Positions 9,200 to 18,432 of a DNA stretch of 64,000 nucleotides are shown here, piece after piece. Source of the DNA: Chitinophaga sp. CF118 (GTDB lineage: Bacteria > Bacteroidota > Bacteroidia > Chitinophagales > Chitinophagaceae); NCBI RefSeq assembly GCF_900112615.1, contig NZ_FOMK01000013.1:124001-188000 (forward strand), read 5' to 3'. Made by a program: the position numbers and the translations under genes. Numbering within the stretch: position 1 is the stretch's first letter; each line of letters begins with the position of its first letter. The notes below the pieces were generated by a model. The model ran no database searches. It saw only the letters and a program-made list of their open reading frames with translations, and was not told where the DNA came from.

Positions 9200-11545
9200 T
9201 TATAAAATAATGATTCCTTTCTTTTCCAGATGGAAGTAAATCGAGTTATGTACCTCTTCTGAAATGCCGGATACTTTGCTGATATCCTTGCACCAGAAAT
9301 AGACTTTTATTTCTGTCTTTTTGGAAGATACATTACTCAGTATCACTTCAATTTCCCGGCGTTCCACCACTTTCTCGTTGCTTTTCACAATTTCCAGGAT
9401 CTCCTGTTTCAACTGCTCTGCCGCTGGTGCTTTTTCAATACTGAAATTCAACGCTACCCTTGCATGATTATTACTCAGTGTCCAGTTTGTGATATTATGG
9501 GAGAGTACGTCTCCATTAGGCATGATCACTTCTGCACCTTCTTCTGTTAGCAGGGTACTTGTACGGATGCCGATTTCCTTTATCCGTCCTTTTTGTCCGC
9601 CTATTTCTACAGTATCACCTATTCTCAGTGGGCGGTCGAAGATCAGTATGATCCCTGACACAAAGTTGTTAACGATGCTTTGTAAACCAAGACCGATACC
9701 TACACCCAATGCACCTATTATTACGGTGATCCTGTCCATCGGTAGGCCGGAGGCGGCTACTGCCAGCAGGAAGCCCAGTACCAGTAAAACAAGGCGGGTG
9801 ATGAGTAGCCGGGAACGTTGTCCCTTATCATCAAAAGCAGCATCATCACCGGTATCTCCAAAAAAGTAAGCTATATAACGCTGGAGGAAGTTGGCCACCC
9901 ATATAATGCCCAGGAAGATGGCGATTCCTCCCAGTGTAAAGGAGAAGCTGCCGATGGCAACAGGTGTGGTGAACAGTCCGTTTAACAGATCATTGAGGGC
10001 ATCGTAAGCATTCAGGTTTGTAGTGAACACTATATACCATAATAATGCCGCCAATACTGTTACCAACCGATAGATGGATTTAGTGATGTCTTTTACTTCA
10101 AACTGTTCAGGGTAGTGCTTACGGATCCTGCTACTCTGGATCTGCAGTAAAAATGCCTCTGTGATGGTTTGTACCAATACACTCAGACTAGCCACCTGTG
10201 CCAGTGAATATACGGCCGTACTGCCAAAGATCTGGGAGAGGGTTACTCTACCGAACAGGTTGCAGATTACGGCCAGGAAGTTAAGGAATATGTACAGTCC
10301 GACAGCATAGGAGATCAGTTTGTATTTACTTTTAATCTCTTTAGAGCGTGACAGAAAATATAATCCCAGCAGGATAGAAACGATATCTATTATGAAGGTA
10401 GCCCAGCGCATCAGGCGCAGCGGTAAGCCGAGGATGCGAATTCCAGGTAATAATAAGAACAGTATTAAGAAGAAGCACCATCCCCAGAAAAGATCCTTTG
10501 GCAATCGTTTATAAAAAACGAATGTTAATAAGAGCATTAACAGGAACTGGGTAGTCTCTATATAGATTGCCGGTGCATGTACATCGAACAGAGGAGCAAA
10601 GTTCAGGATCAGCAGTAAGGTGGCGGTAACAGGTACGGGGCTGATATAGCTGAACTGGAAACTGTCAATTGCACTCATTTTCTTCAGCTTTTTCAAACTG
10701 CGGAAATTGTAAAACACCCAGAAGAAGAAGGCCAGTCCGGTAAGCAGCAGCCAGAAGCGTTTACTTCGGGTATGGACAAAATAATACTCCGCCAGTTTTT
10801 GTTCATCATTCACGGATCGTTTAAATCCGGCTCTGGACATATTTGTTCTTGCACTAGGTGGTTCCCACAGGTAACGGCGTTCTTTGCCCAAGGCTTTGTT
10901 GCCTACCGCGCTTAAAGAAGCATCTGCCTGGTATAATAACTCTTCTGTAGAGATGGTATTGGAAGATGTATGTGCTTTCAAATCATTGATCTGAGCAGTG
11001 CTGCGTTTTATAAGGCTGTCTGCCCGTTTCCATTTGGTACGCAGTTGTTGTAACTGCGGTATAAATGAAGCACGTAATGCCGTATCCCTGAAAACGTTCC
11101 GCATCACGGTATCTTTTCTCAGATCCCGGATTTCCTTTTTCAGATCATCGAGTTTCTTATCGTAGTTTTCCAGGGTTGTAGCGTAACCCTTCATATTCCG
11201 GTCCAGCTCATCCAGCAGAGTATTATACATCTGCAGGTTGCGGATATTCAATGCTCTGTCGGTGGAAGTGAACTTATTTTTCAGGATGTTTAAAGCGGAA
11301 TCGCTTTCAATCAGGTGTTCCTGGATATCATCCGCCAAAACAAAAGAACCTGTTACAAGAGGTGCTTTATTCAGGGTCTGGAATATTTTTTCGAACCTGG
11401 TAAGATAATCGCTCCGTGTAAGAGTATTATCATCACTAAAGAGGGACGAATCGTCCATTCTGCGGGGAGTCCTCTTTGGTGGGTCCTGTGCAATTGTAAT
11501 TCCACTCCAAATGATCCCTAAAACTAGAAAAAGTGTGTATCTCAT
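9200..11545 (-). CDS. large MscS-type mechanosensitive channel
   Basis: The start at 11545 gives a 781-residue protein with a signal peptide (MRYTLFLVLGIIWSGITIAQ). A periplasmic coiled-coil-rich domain follows (about 30-260, many Leu/Lys/Asp), then about 10 membrane helices, then the MscS pore and beta domain: GALGVGIGLGLQSIVNNFVS, FDRPLRIGDTVEIGG and VIMPNGDVLSHNITNW. This is the architecture of large MscS homologues (MscK/YbiO type), which release solutes on hypo-osmotic shock in the inner membrane. It ends 27 bp before the start of the ArsR gene on the same strand, so transcription may run through. Upstream is a 380-bp gap to the divergent desaturase. Confidence 0.88.
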   Translation of the reverse strand: MRYTLFLVLGIIWSGITIAQDPPKRTPRRMDDSSLFSDDNTLTRSDYLTRFEKIFQTLNKAPLVTGSFVLADDIQEHLIESDSALNILKNKFTSTDRALNIRNLQMYNTLLDELDRNMKGYATTLENYDKKLDDLKKEIRDLRKDTVMRNVFRDTALRASFIPQLQQLRTKWKRADSLIKRSTAQINDLKAHTSSNTISTEELLYQADASLSAVGNKALGKERRYLWEPPSARTNMSRAGFKRSVNDEQKLAEYYFVHTRSKRFWLLLTGLAFFFWVFYNFRSLKKLKKMSAIDSFQFSYISPVPVTATLLLILNFAPLFDVHAPAIYIETTQFLLMLLLTFVFYKRLPKDLFWGWCFFLILFLLLPGIRILGLPLRLMRWATFIIDIVSILLGLYFLSRSKEIKSKYKLISYAVGLYIFLNFLAVICNLFGRVTLSQIFGSTAVYSLAQVASLSVLVQTITEAFLLQIQSSRIRKHYPEQFEVKDITKSIYRLVTVLAALLWYIVFTTNLNAYDALNDLLNGLFTTPVAIGSFSFTLGGIAIFLGIIWVANFLQRYIAYFFGDTGDDAAFDDKGQRSRLLITRLVLLVLGFLLAVAASGLPMDRITVIIGALGVGIGLGLQSIVNNFVSGIILIFDRPLRIGDTVEIGGQKGRIKEIGIRTSTLLTEEGAEVIMPNGDVLSHNITNWTLSNNHARVALNFSIEKAPAAEQLKQEILEIVKSNEKVVERREIEVILSNVSSKKTEIKVYFWCKDISKVSGISEEVHNSIYFHLEKKGIIIL

Positions 11546-11925
11546 GGTCTGTTTAAAAAAGTAGCCGAAATATAGCACAAATTATAACATAAATATTTTC
11601 TTATATAAGTAAGATGGTAACCCTGATACAATCTTATTTAACAAAACATTTAATGAGGTTGTTTATTGTCACCCCAAACTACTCGTTTATTATCAAGGTA
11701 GTGCCTGCTATTCGGTCTTATCCGTTTAGACTGCTTTTGTCTATAACAAAACGGGCAATTTCTCACCTCCCATAATTGCCTGATTGCCATATCACTTTTG
11801 GGGAGTTACCGCAAGTTTCGTAGATTACGGGAGATTACTACAGATGATTTTTTTACTGATAGTTTGTTCACTTCATCTCCTCCGCTTGCAAGATCGTCTG
11901 AGATATTCCTTTTAAAAGTTATTAC
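11546..11925. other. divergent promoter region of channel and desaturase genes
   Basis: No gene is seen. The stretch separates two divergent starts and should hold both promoters. The segment TTTTGGGGAGTTACC near 11797 resembles a stretch at about 57613 (one extra G there). No defined riboswitch was recognised. Confidence 0.4.
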
Positions 11926-13035
11926 ATGAAAATAAAGAAATTAGAGATTGTCCGCTTTGCGCCCAAAGGGAAGGACAGTTTTATGGAAGCAGTTGGTAAA
12001 GCCGTGAATGAGTATTTCGAATCCAATAGAATCTCGACCTACGCAAATACTGAAATGTGGGTGAAGACGGCTGTGATGCTGACTTTATATTTTGCCCCCT
12101 GTACTCTTATCATTACAGGTGTGGCTGCCGGCAATCCCTGGTTATTCTTTGGGTTCTGGTTTCTGATGGGGATTGGTATGACGGGCATTGGTACTTCCGT
12201 AATGCACGATGCCAATCATGGTGCCTATTCTGCCAATAAACGGGTCAATAACTTTATCGGTCATATTCTTGAACTGATAGGTGGTTATGTAGCTAACTGG
12301 AAAATTCAGCATAATATTCTGCATCATACTTATACCAATATCGCCGGACTGGACGAAGATATCGACAGCATCAAGCTGTTGCGGTTTTCCCCAAATCAAC
12401 CACGACACTGGTATCACCGTTATCAATATATCTACGCCTGGTTTTTCTACATGATCATGACCCTGTTCTGGATGACGGTAAAAGATTATATCCAGGTGTT
12501 CCGTTATAAACAGCATGATTTGCTGGTAAAACAAAAAGTGACATTGAAAACAGCAGTGTTACGTATTTCTTTGGCGAAGGTGTTTTATTATGCTTATATC
12601 CTGGTATTGCCGATTATCTTTTCCGGTATGCCCTGGTACCTGGTACTTGCAGGTTTCTTAGGGATGCATTTTGTGGCAGGTTTATTCCTGTCCTGTATCT
12701 TTCAACCGGCCCATGTAATAGGAGCATCTGCCTTTAGCCTGCCGGTAGAAATTGGAGATCAGAAGCGAATGGAAGATTCCTGGGCAGTGCATGAAGTAGC
12801 CAATACAACTAACTATGCTCCACGCAGTCGTATTCTGTCGTGGTTCATCGGAGGACTTAATTATCAGATAGAACATCACCTGTTTAGTGGTATTTGCCAT
12901 GTCCATTACCGGAAGCTGGCACCTATTGTCAAATCGATTACAACATCTTTTAAGATACCTTATAACGTACAATCTAACTTTATACAGGCCCTCTGGGCGC
13001 ATGGCAAGATGCTGAAGCAACTTGGCAAAGCATAA
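11926..13035 (+). CDS. membrane fatty acid desaturase
   Basis: The 369-residue membrane protein carries the three histidine boxes of front-end/acyl-lipid desaturases: HDANH (93-97), HNILHH (about 129-134) and QIEHH (about 313-317), with membrane helices between them. QIEHH in place of HxxHH in the third box is typical of delta-6/delta-5 type and linoleoyl-CoA desaturase-like enzymes. There is no cytochrome b5 domain fused to it, so an external electron donor is needed. It introduces a double bond into membrane fatty acyl chains using O2. The double-bond position is not predictable from the sequence. Confidence 0.9.
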   Translation: MKIKKLEIVRFAPKGKDSFMEAVGKAVNEYFESNRISTYANTEMWVKTAVMLTLYFAPCTLIITGVAAGNPWLFFGFWFLMGIGMTGIGTSVMHDANHGAYSANKRVNNFIGHILELIGGYVANWKIQHNILHHTYTNIAGLDEDIDSIKLLRFSPNQPRHWYHRYQYIYAWFFYMIMTLFWMTVKDYIQVFRYKQHDLLVKQKVTLKTAVLRISLAKVFYYAYILVLPIIFSGMPWYLVLAGFLGMHFVAGLFLSCIFQPAHVIGASAFSLPVEIGDQKRMEDSWAVHEVANTTNYAPRSRILSWFIGGLNYQIEHHLFSGICHVHYRKLAPIVKSITTSFKIPYNVQSNFIQALWAHGKMLKQLGKA

Positions 13036-13043
13036 AATGTATT

Positions 13044-13092
13044 AAAATAACAAAGGGCTGTATCATACTTTGATACGGCCCTTTGTTATTTT
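13044..13092. terminator. bidirectional terminator between desaturase and SDR
   Basis: A 22-bp stem (13044-13065 with 13071-13092, one G-U pair) with loop TACTT, with A-run and T-run on opposite sides. It serves two convergent genes and its right arm touches the SDR stop codon. Confidence 0.9.
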
Positions 13093-13879
13093 AAAAAGCA
13101 CTTCGTACAATTCCTCCATCAACTCTCAGTGCAGCACCATTAATAGCAGATGCTTTTTCGCTTGCCACAAAGGCAACAAAGTCTGCAATTTCAGATGGAT
13201 TAATCAATCGCTGAATTAATGAAGTCGGCCGATTTTCACTCACGAAAGCCCGTTCAGCCTCCGGAGAAGGGAGTTCCGGGAAGATATCCTGAATAAACTT
13301 AGCCACACCTTCCGTTTTGGTAGACCCCGGAAGGATCGCATTCACCGTCACTTTTGTACCCTTTGTTAATTCGGCCAGGCTTCTTGAAATAGCCAGCTGC
13401 ATGGTTTTGGTAGCACTATAATGTGCCATTTCTGGAGCAGGATTGATGGCAGACTCACTGGAAATAAATATTACCCTTCCGGTGCCTTTCTCAATCATTT
13501 TCTTAGCATAATGACGGCTTAAACGTACGCCACTCATAATGTTTACTTCGAAAATCCTGAACCAGGACTCATCTGTTTCTTCAAAAAATCCTACTGCCTC
13601 ATAAATACCGAGATTATTCACCAGGATGTCCACTTCAGGTATTTCGCTGATTGTTTTTTCACATCCTTCTTTGGTACCGATATCCGCAACAAGGCTTTTC
13701 AGCTTTGCACCAGGAAATTGTTGTTTGATATTTGCGATGGCATCTGCCACAGATTTTTCTGTACGGCCATTGATGATTACTGTTGCATTTTCTTTTGCCA
13801 GTGCCAATGCTATTTCCAGTCCGATTCCACCTGATGAGGCAGATACAAGTGCTGTCTTATTGTCCAGACCTAAGTTCAT
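13091..13879 (-). CDS. short-chain dehydrogenase/reductase (SDR)
   Basis: A 262-residue classical SDR. It has a Rossmann start with ASSGGIGLEIALALA (cofactor loop), NNLGIYE (NAG-like motif), a catalytic Ser in FISSESA, and Tyr/Lys in HYSATK, ending with the usual INGAALRVDGG. The substrate is unknown. RTEKS after the second strand (NGRTEKS) suggests NADP(H) preference, an inference. A second, partial SDR at the right end of the window is clearly similar in its ISSES...TVNxIL and NPTSLLQR-like segments. The gene lies 117 bp downstream of a Crp/Fnr regulator on the same strand. Confidence 0.88.
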   Translation of the reverse strand: MNLGLDNKTALVSASSGGIGLEIALALAKENATVIINGRTEKSVADAIANIKQQFPGAKLKSLVADIGTKEGCEKTISEIPEVDILVNNLGIYEAVGFFEETDESWFRIFEVNIMSGVRLSRHYAKKMIEKGTGRVIFISSESAINPAPEMAHYSATKTMQLAISRSLAELTKGTKVTVNAILPGSTKTEGVAKFIQDIFPELPSPEAERAFVSENRPTSLIQRLINPSEIADFVAFVASEKASAINGAALRVDGGIVRSAF

Positions 13880-13996
13880 AATTTTATGATTTTAAATGAA
13901 TTTACTGATTTTATTTCAGCAAAGTTCGGTCCAGGGGATGGGCGGGTAAAGGATATAGATCACTTTTTTGATGTGATAAATATCACGGTAAGGAGT

Positions 13997-14554
13997 TTAT
14001 ACTAAACGGCTGAGGGTTTCCCTGGAAACACCCAGGTAAGACGCGATAACTGATTTGGGTACGCGTTGAAAGAGGTGGGGGTATTGCAGCAATAATTTAT
14101 CGTAGCGTTCTTTGGCGGTGCTGCTCAGCAGGCACAGGATTCTTTGTTGCAGGGCTACATATCCGGAATTTGAAATCTTCCTGAAAAAGTGTTCCAGTTT
14201 ATGCATCCCGGCACACATCTTTTCCCTGTTCTCATAGGTGAGGACTAATACTTCACTGTCTTCGATACAGTCGACATTTAAGGATGCCGGAGTATGTTTA
14301 TTATAAGCCTCAAAATCACTGATCCACCAATCTTCTATTGCTAACTGGAGGATGTGTTCTTTCCCTTCATCATTCAGCATATAGGATTTTAAACAACCTT
14401 TCAGTACAAAGAATTCATGCGGTACGAGATCTCCTTCCTGGATCAGGAACTGGTGTTTACGGTATTTTTTACTGGTGAAGTGGGAGAGTATGTAGTCAAA
14501 CTCACTGTCAGTTAAAGGAATGATTCTTTCTATATGTTTGCGGAGGAGGTGCAT
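13997..14554 (-). CDS. Crp/Fnr-family regulator
   Basis: The 185-residue protein has an N-terminal cyclic-nucleotide-binding-like beta barrel (about 15-115: HQFLIQEGD, FFVLKGCLKSYM) and a C-terminal HTH (SVIASYLGVSRETLSRLV). It lacks the CRP cAMP-binding residues and the Fnr cysteines, as is usual for Bacteroidota members of this family, so its signal is unknown. It lies upstream of the SDR gene in the same direction and may control it. A related protein is encoded at 20385-20954. Confidence 0.85.
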   Translation of the reverse strand: MHLLRKHIERIIPLTDSEFDYILSHFTSKKYRKHQFLIQEGDLVPHEFFVLKGCLKSYMLNDEGKEHILQLAIEDWWISDFEAYNKHTPASLNVDCIEDSEVLVLTYENREKMCAGMHKLEHFFRKISNSGYVALQQRILCLLSSTAKERYDKLLLQYPHLFQRVPKSVIASYLGVSRETLSRLV

Positions 14555-14652
14555 TCTGGCCGGAAAGTTAAGAATTATAGGTATTCGAACTGCATTGTTC
14601 TTTAGCCAGCCTGGTTATTTTTATCTTTTAGGGAATATTCAGGTCGACAGGA

Positions 14653-15488
14653 TCAAGCAAATTGTTTCCTGAAAATATTCAGTGTTTCTTTTTTTTCTGA
14701 AGGGGAGTAAATGGCAAATACAACGCGTGAAAAGGCTTTGCTGAATAACTCACTTTGCAGATGTTGTGCAAACCAGGCCGCTACATCTTTTGTATCATTT
14801 CTGAAAACCCCACATCCCCAGGCTCCCAGTACCAGTGTGGTTTGTCCTTGCACTATAGCCAGGGATAACAGCTTTTCTATTCTGTTGAACATGACTGTCG
14901 GTATATAATCTACTCGATGTGGTTCATTCATCTTTATAGCACCGGCATTTACAGCAGGAGTTGTGATGATAGATACGCAGTAGTGTTCATCCAGCAGCTG
15001 GTCATTATCGTCCCGGAAAACGGGCACCTGTGGGGAGTAGATCATATGATCGGTGTAAAGACAGGAATCATGATCCCTGTTTATCTGATACATCTCCATT
15101 TTTGTGATCAGGCTGGCATATAAACCACTTGCTCTTGACAACGTTTCTTCCTGGGAATCTGCGCCTTTTAAGAAGCCTCCACCGGGATTCCTGGCGGAAG
15201 CGAAGTTAAGACAGCATACATTTTTAATGCCTTCTGTCACTACCAGTCGTCTTGTAGCAGCGAAAGTACTTTCATCTGTTACTTCGATAATACACTTTTC
15301 GTTATGCTGTGGTATGTCCAGGCGGGCAAATTGTTTCCTCTCAAAATCTTCCGGCGTATAGTGTTGTCTACTGATTTTTTCAGATCGGCACTGATATCAA
15401 CAGTTTGCTGCTGTTTATTTATATAATGACCTGCCGCCATTATATCTATGGTTTGTTGGGCAATTTCTACCCTTGAGTTTTTATTCAT
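14653..15488 (-). pseudogene. TIGR02452-family macrodomain-like gene, one frameshift
   Basis: Two frames together give a full-length TIGR02452 (DUF2263) protein. Frame one, from 15488, reads MNKNSRVEIAQQTIDIMAAG and then VDISADLKK. Frame two, from about 15370 to 14653, reads SRQHYTPEDFERKQFARLDI, IIEVTDESTFAATRRL, CCLNFASARNPGGGFLKGA and LGAWGCGVFRND. The break lies at a run of six A (minus strand, 15375-15380). One added A would join them. The family has a macrodomain/poly(ADP-ribose) glycohydrolase-like fold with the NPGGG substrate loop. If the frameshift is real, the catalytic part could only be made from an internal start such as the GTG at 15240, or by slippage on the A run. Confidence 0.85.
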
Positions 15489-15563
15489 CTTTACTTTGTG
15501 TTAAGATGACACAAAGTAAAAGCTTTTTTCTGATAGATGGAATAAATATTTCACATGACACCA

Positions 15564-16451
15564 TTATTTCAACTTCGCCATTGCCCTTACCGGAAACGTA
15601 CCTACTCCTTTAAATTTGGGAGGAATAGCGCTAAAAGTAAAACCCTCCTGTGGTAATAGCTCCAGGTTACACAGGTGTTCTACAATCAGAATCTCTGCGC
15701 CTAAGAGTGTTGTATGGACCGGCCGGCTCTTGCCATTTGTATTATCAATATTATGAGAGTCAATACCTACCAGTTTTACCTGGCAATCTCTCAGATATAC
15801 TGCTGCATCTTCTGTAAGGGAAGGATGATTCTCATAATACCTTTCCGTATTCCAATGCTCCGCCCAGCCAGTATGAATTAATACCGCCCGGTTCCTGATC
15901 TCGTAATTTCTCAGGTGATTTGCCGTGATGGAAAGCGTATCTGCATATGGTATGGAAATAGCAATCCCTTCCAGATCCGTGAAGTATTCCAATCCGATTT
16001 CTGACAGGTCTTTACCATGTTCAAATCTATGAAAGGGGCAATCAATATAGGTTCCTGTATTGGTCACCATTTCTATCTTCCCGATCTGAAATGTAGTGCC
16101 TTCTTCATAAAAATCGCGGGAGCGCTCCCTGTTCAGGTAGTCGCAGATAACAGGTGCAGGTAACCCTTTGTAAGTGACTAGTCCGTCTTCTATAGTATGA
16201 CTTAAGTCGATGAGTAGTCCGCTTCCTTTGCCGGTATTAATGGGAGTACGTTTATGAGGTTCTGTTAAGATCTCTTTATTGAGGATATTTGTTTGTCCCA
16301 CCATTAACAATCTCAGATCATCCACGATATAGTCTGCCAGCTCTTTGTCTGAAATATCTTCTCCGCTGATATCCAGGCGAAAGTCTTCACCTTTAATACT
16401 ACCGCCGTTTGTGAAATAGATTTCAAAGTCGAATTTTACTCTTTTGGTCAT
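15564..16451 (-). CDS. cyclase-family (kynurenine-formamidase-like) hydrolase
   Basis: The 295-residue protein has an N-terminal stretch of about 70 residues (VKFDFEIYFTNGGSIKGEDF, with an acidic ISDKELADYIVDDLRLL), followed by a cyclase domain (PF04199) starting at LLIDLSHTIEDG. The usual metal-binding HxGTHxDxPxH appears here as NTGTYIDCPFH, so the first two His are replaced by Asn and Tyr while Asp and the last His remain. IDSHNIDN and a late IVEHL are present. Such variants occur in the family, but metal use and reaction are uncertain. The gene ends 75 bp from the TIGR02452 start and begins 28 bp from the end of hipA. Confidence 0.8.
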   Translation of the reverse strand: MTKRVKFDFEIYFTNGGSIKGEDFRLDISGEDISDKELADYIVDDLRLLMVGQTNILNKEILTEPHKRTPINTGKGSGLLIDLSHTIEDGLVTYKGLPAPVICDYLNRERSRDFYEEGTTFQIGKIEMVTNTGTYIDCPFHRFEHGKDLSEIGLEYFTDLEGIAISIPYADTLSITANHLRNYEIRNRAVLIHTGWAEHWNTERYYENHPSLTEDAAVYLRDCQVKLVGIDSHNIDNTNGKSRPVHTTLLGAEILIVEHLCNLELLPQEGFTFSAIPPKFKGVGTFPVRAMAKLK

Positions 16452-16479
16452 ATGGGTTGATTATAGGATAAAGATAGAG

Positions 16480-17751
16480 TTATTGTTTCGTCGTGATGTC
16501 AAAAGCTCTTTCCATTTCCTGTATTTCTCTTCTAGGGATGCCAATTTTGGTGGCTTCTGCCTGCCATCCATTTACTGCCTTAATGATGTGATCAATGATT
16601 ATCTCTCTATTGTGACTACTCACCCGAAATTGCGTTGCAACTTCACGTGCGAGATCAATAGAAAGTTCATTGCTATCTTCATTTATGTTCAGTGTAAGAC
16701 CTGTTGCGATTGGGACTGGGTTAATATCATAAGCTGGAGATAATGTCCATCCTTTTTCATGCCATAAAAACCCATGATTACGTAGGTGATCATCAGTATT
16801 ATTAACACATATATTAAAAACTATCCTTTTCCAGAGCTCTTCCAGATCTTGATCAGGAGAGGCTCCGTTACGTGTAATAAACTCAGCAAGTTCAAGATAG
16901 GAAACACCCATCCCGCCATCTGCGCCATCGGTATATCCTAACATCGTCATAGCAGAGGCAAAGTGAATCCTTTCACCGTTATCGGCCCGGTCAAAACGTT
17001 TGGTAAGATAAGTGTGTTGGCGGGTCGTAAATCGTTCAGCCCTTCCTTTGGAGACATTAATACCTGCCGATATTGCCAGATTATTTACTACAGCTTCCCA
17101 GGCACCAATATCTGTATCGTCTGTATGGCTTGGAAATTTTGCTATCCACAAATGGCCTTTTGCATCTATGACACTTGCTTTGGGCCTGGCACCACCTAAT
17201 GAAGAACCAGGAGCAAGTAATAAATTCATCCATTCGCCATATTTCGGACTATCAATGGAGTCATCCTTTTCTAATTCGAGGCTTGCAGCTTCAAGAGTGC
17301 GAAGTGATGTCAATGGTGGTGCAGCCATGCCAGCATTATCATCTACAAATGGTCCGTCTGGATCCAATTTATAACGAATGCCCCCCATTCTATAAAGATC
17401 GAAAACCCCCATTAAATAGTCACTTTCCAAAAGCACTTTTGATTTTCGATTTTCCTGTCGGGCAAGGAGAGCTTCCCTACGTTTCATTAATAATTTACCC
17501 CATCGGTCAGGAGATGAATCTGTAAAAATGCCAAAGTTTACTTTCTCATCACGTATATATTGAGGGCCAGTGAATAATCCAAGGTCAGGATCAATAGTAA
17601 GGGCATAGCCACTGTCAAGCCAGCTTTTCTCATAATGAAATGAAAAGACGTCTTTACCTCTGACTGGTTCAATTTTCAATTGTCCCATTAGCCGGGCTCC
17701 TTTTAAATCTACCCAGTCGGCATATACCCATATATTTTTTGATTCTGCCAT
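16480..17751 (-). CDS. hipA: HipA-type serine/threonine kinase toxin
   Basis: A full-length 423-residue HipA. It has an N-terminal subdomain (1-125, ADWVDLKGARLMGQL, FGIFTDSSPDRWG), a Gly-rich ATP loop GSSLGGARPKAS (182-193), a likely ATP lysine in WIAKF (about 205), the catalytic NNTDDHLRNH (317-326) and the metal-binding YDINP (341-345). All kinase residues are present, so the toxin should be active. Characterised HipA kinases phosphorylate aminoacyl-tRNA synthetases such as GltX and slow growth. It follows hipB by 3 bp. The decayed copy at 4840-5281 is its close paralogue. Confidence 0.92.
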   Translation of the reverse strand: MAESKNIWVYADWVDLKGARLMGQLKIEPVRGKDVFSFHYEKSWLDSGYALTIDPDLGLFTGPQYIRDEKVNFGIFTDSSPDRWGKLLMKRREALLARQENRKSKVLLESDYLMGVFDLYRMGGIRYKLDPDGPFVDDNAGMAAPPLTSLRTLEAASLELEKDDSIDSPKYGEWMNLLLAPGSSLGGARPKASVIDAKGHLWIAKFPSHTDDTDIGAWEAVVNNLAISAGINVSKGRAERFTTRQHTYLTKRFDRADNGERIHFASAMTMLGYTDGADGGMGVSYLELAEFITRNGASPDQDLEELWKRIVFNICVNNTDDHLRNHGFLWHEKGWTLSPAYDINPVPIATGLTLNINEDSNELSIDLAREVATQFRVSSHNREIIIDHIIKAVNGWQAEATKIGIPRREIQEMERAFDITTKQ

Positions 17752-17754
17752 TAG

Positions 17755-18066
17755 TTATTTTATATCTTTTCCCGGCTTACTTAATAATTTTGCATCCTGC
17801 AACTTCCTACCTAATAAATCGTCAGTGGCTACTTTGAGCAGATCTTTTTCCAATCCTAATACAAAAAGTACCTGTAAATATGCACTCATGGCTACTCCAG
17901 GATCTCCCTTTTCTATAAGCCATAAGGTAGAACGGGCTATACCAGCTCTTTCCGCAACTTGTACCAGTGTAAGCTTTCTGCGCTTCCTGGCAAGTTTCAG
18001 ATTTTCGCCCAACGCCCTTAAGACTTTTGCATTGGTAGGAAGTAATACGCTCTTTTTTTTCTCCAA
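17755..18066 (-). CDS. hipB: HipB-type XRE antitoxin
   Basis: A 103-residue HTH protein (MEKKKSVLLPTNAKVLRAL start; HTH about 16-75, ending VLGLEKDLLKVATDD). The start is taken as the TTG at 18066, which aligns with the TTG of the paralogue at 5615. Another TTG, five codons upstream at 18081, lies inside the operator palindrome. It binds HipA and represses the operon. The 3-bp gap to hipA shows tight coupling. The TTG start plus a near-leaderless mRNA suggests low antitoxin synthesis. Confidence 0.9.
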   Translation of the reverse strand: MEKKKSVLLPTNAKVLRALGENLKLARKRRKLTLVQVAERAGIARSTLWLIEKGDPGVAMSAYLQVLFVLGLEKDLLKVATDDLLGRKLQDAKLLSKPGKDIK

Positions 18067-18067
18067 T

Positions 18068-18114
18068 GTCTGATATTTCAAACAAAAATATGGTTTTTGT
18101 TTGAAATATCAGAC
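18068..18114 (-). promoter_or_regulatory. hipBA promoter with 21-bp palindromic operator
   Basis: Perfect inverted repeat, arms 18068-18088 and 18094-18114, spacer TATGG. A minus-strand -7 box TATTTTTG occupies 18083-18090, inside the palindrome, and transcription would start about 10 nt before the TTG start. A HipB dimer bound here would occlude RNA polymerase. Confidence 0.75.
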
Positions 18115-18142
18115 AAAAACTATTTTGCAATCTTCTTAGTAA

Positions 18143-18325
18143 TTACTTTCCAGTAGCATTTTTAGCAGCTTTCGCTTCCCTGGGAGAGATGGAAACATTG
18201 GGTCTGACAATATGCCTGATACCCATATCATTGATAAACCTGGTAGCCTCTTCTGGAGAAGAGCCTACTAGTTTACCTTGATTTATTAAGGCTTCCTTTA
18301 GCCGTTTATATGCAAGTGAAGTCAT
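18143..18325 (-). CDS. small protein of unknown function upstream of hipBA
   Basis: A 60-residue basic protein (MTSLAYKRLKEALINQGKLV, then SPEEATRFINDMGIRHIVRP and SPREAKAAKNATGK). No family is recognised. It ends 29 bp before the hipBA operator palindrome and reads in the same direction. It has an ATG start and a helix-loop-helix-like composition. It could be a third member of the hip locus or an unrelated gene, and I cannot decide from sequence. Confidence 0.45.
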   Translation of the reverse strand: MTSLAYKRLKEALINQGKLVGSSPEEATRFINDMGIRHIVRPNVSISPREAKAAKNATGK

Positions 18326-18432
18326 AAAACTAATTTATGATACTTTTCGGTTTTAAATAACATTTTAGCAATACTTATCTGTTGAAGATAAATAATTTAC
18401 TATCTATGATAGAAGAAGAGTAGGGGGAAATA

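Noticed and set aside
16963..17525. Plus-strand open frames inside hipA
   Set aside because: They are antisense shadows of the conserved kinase gene without family similarity.
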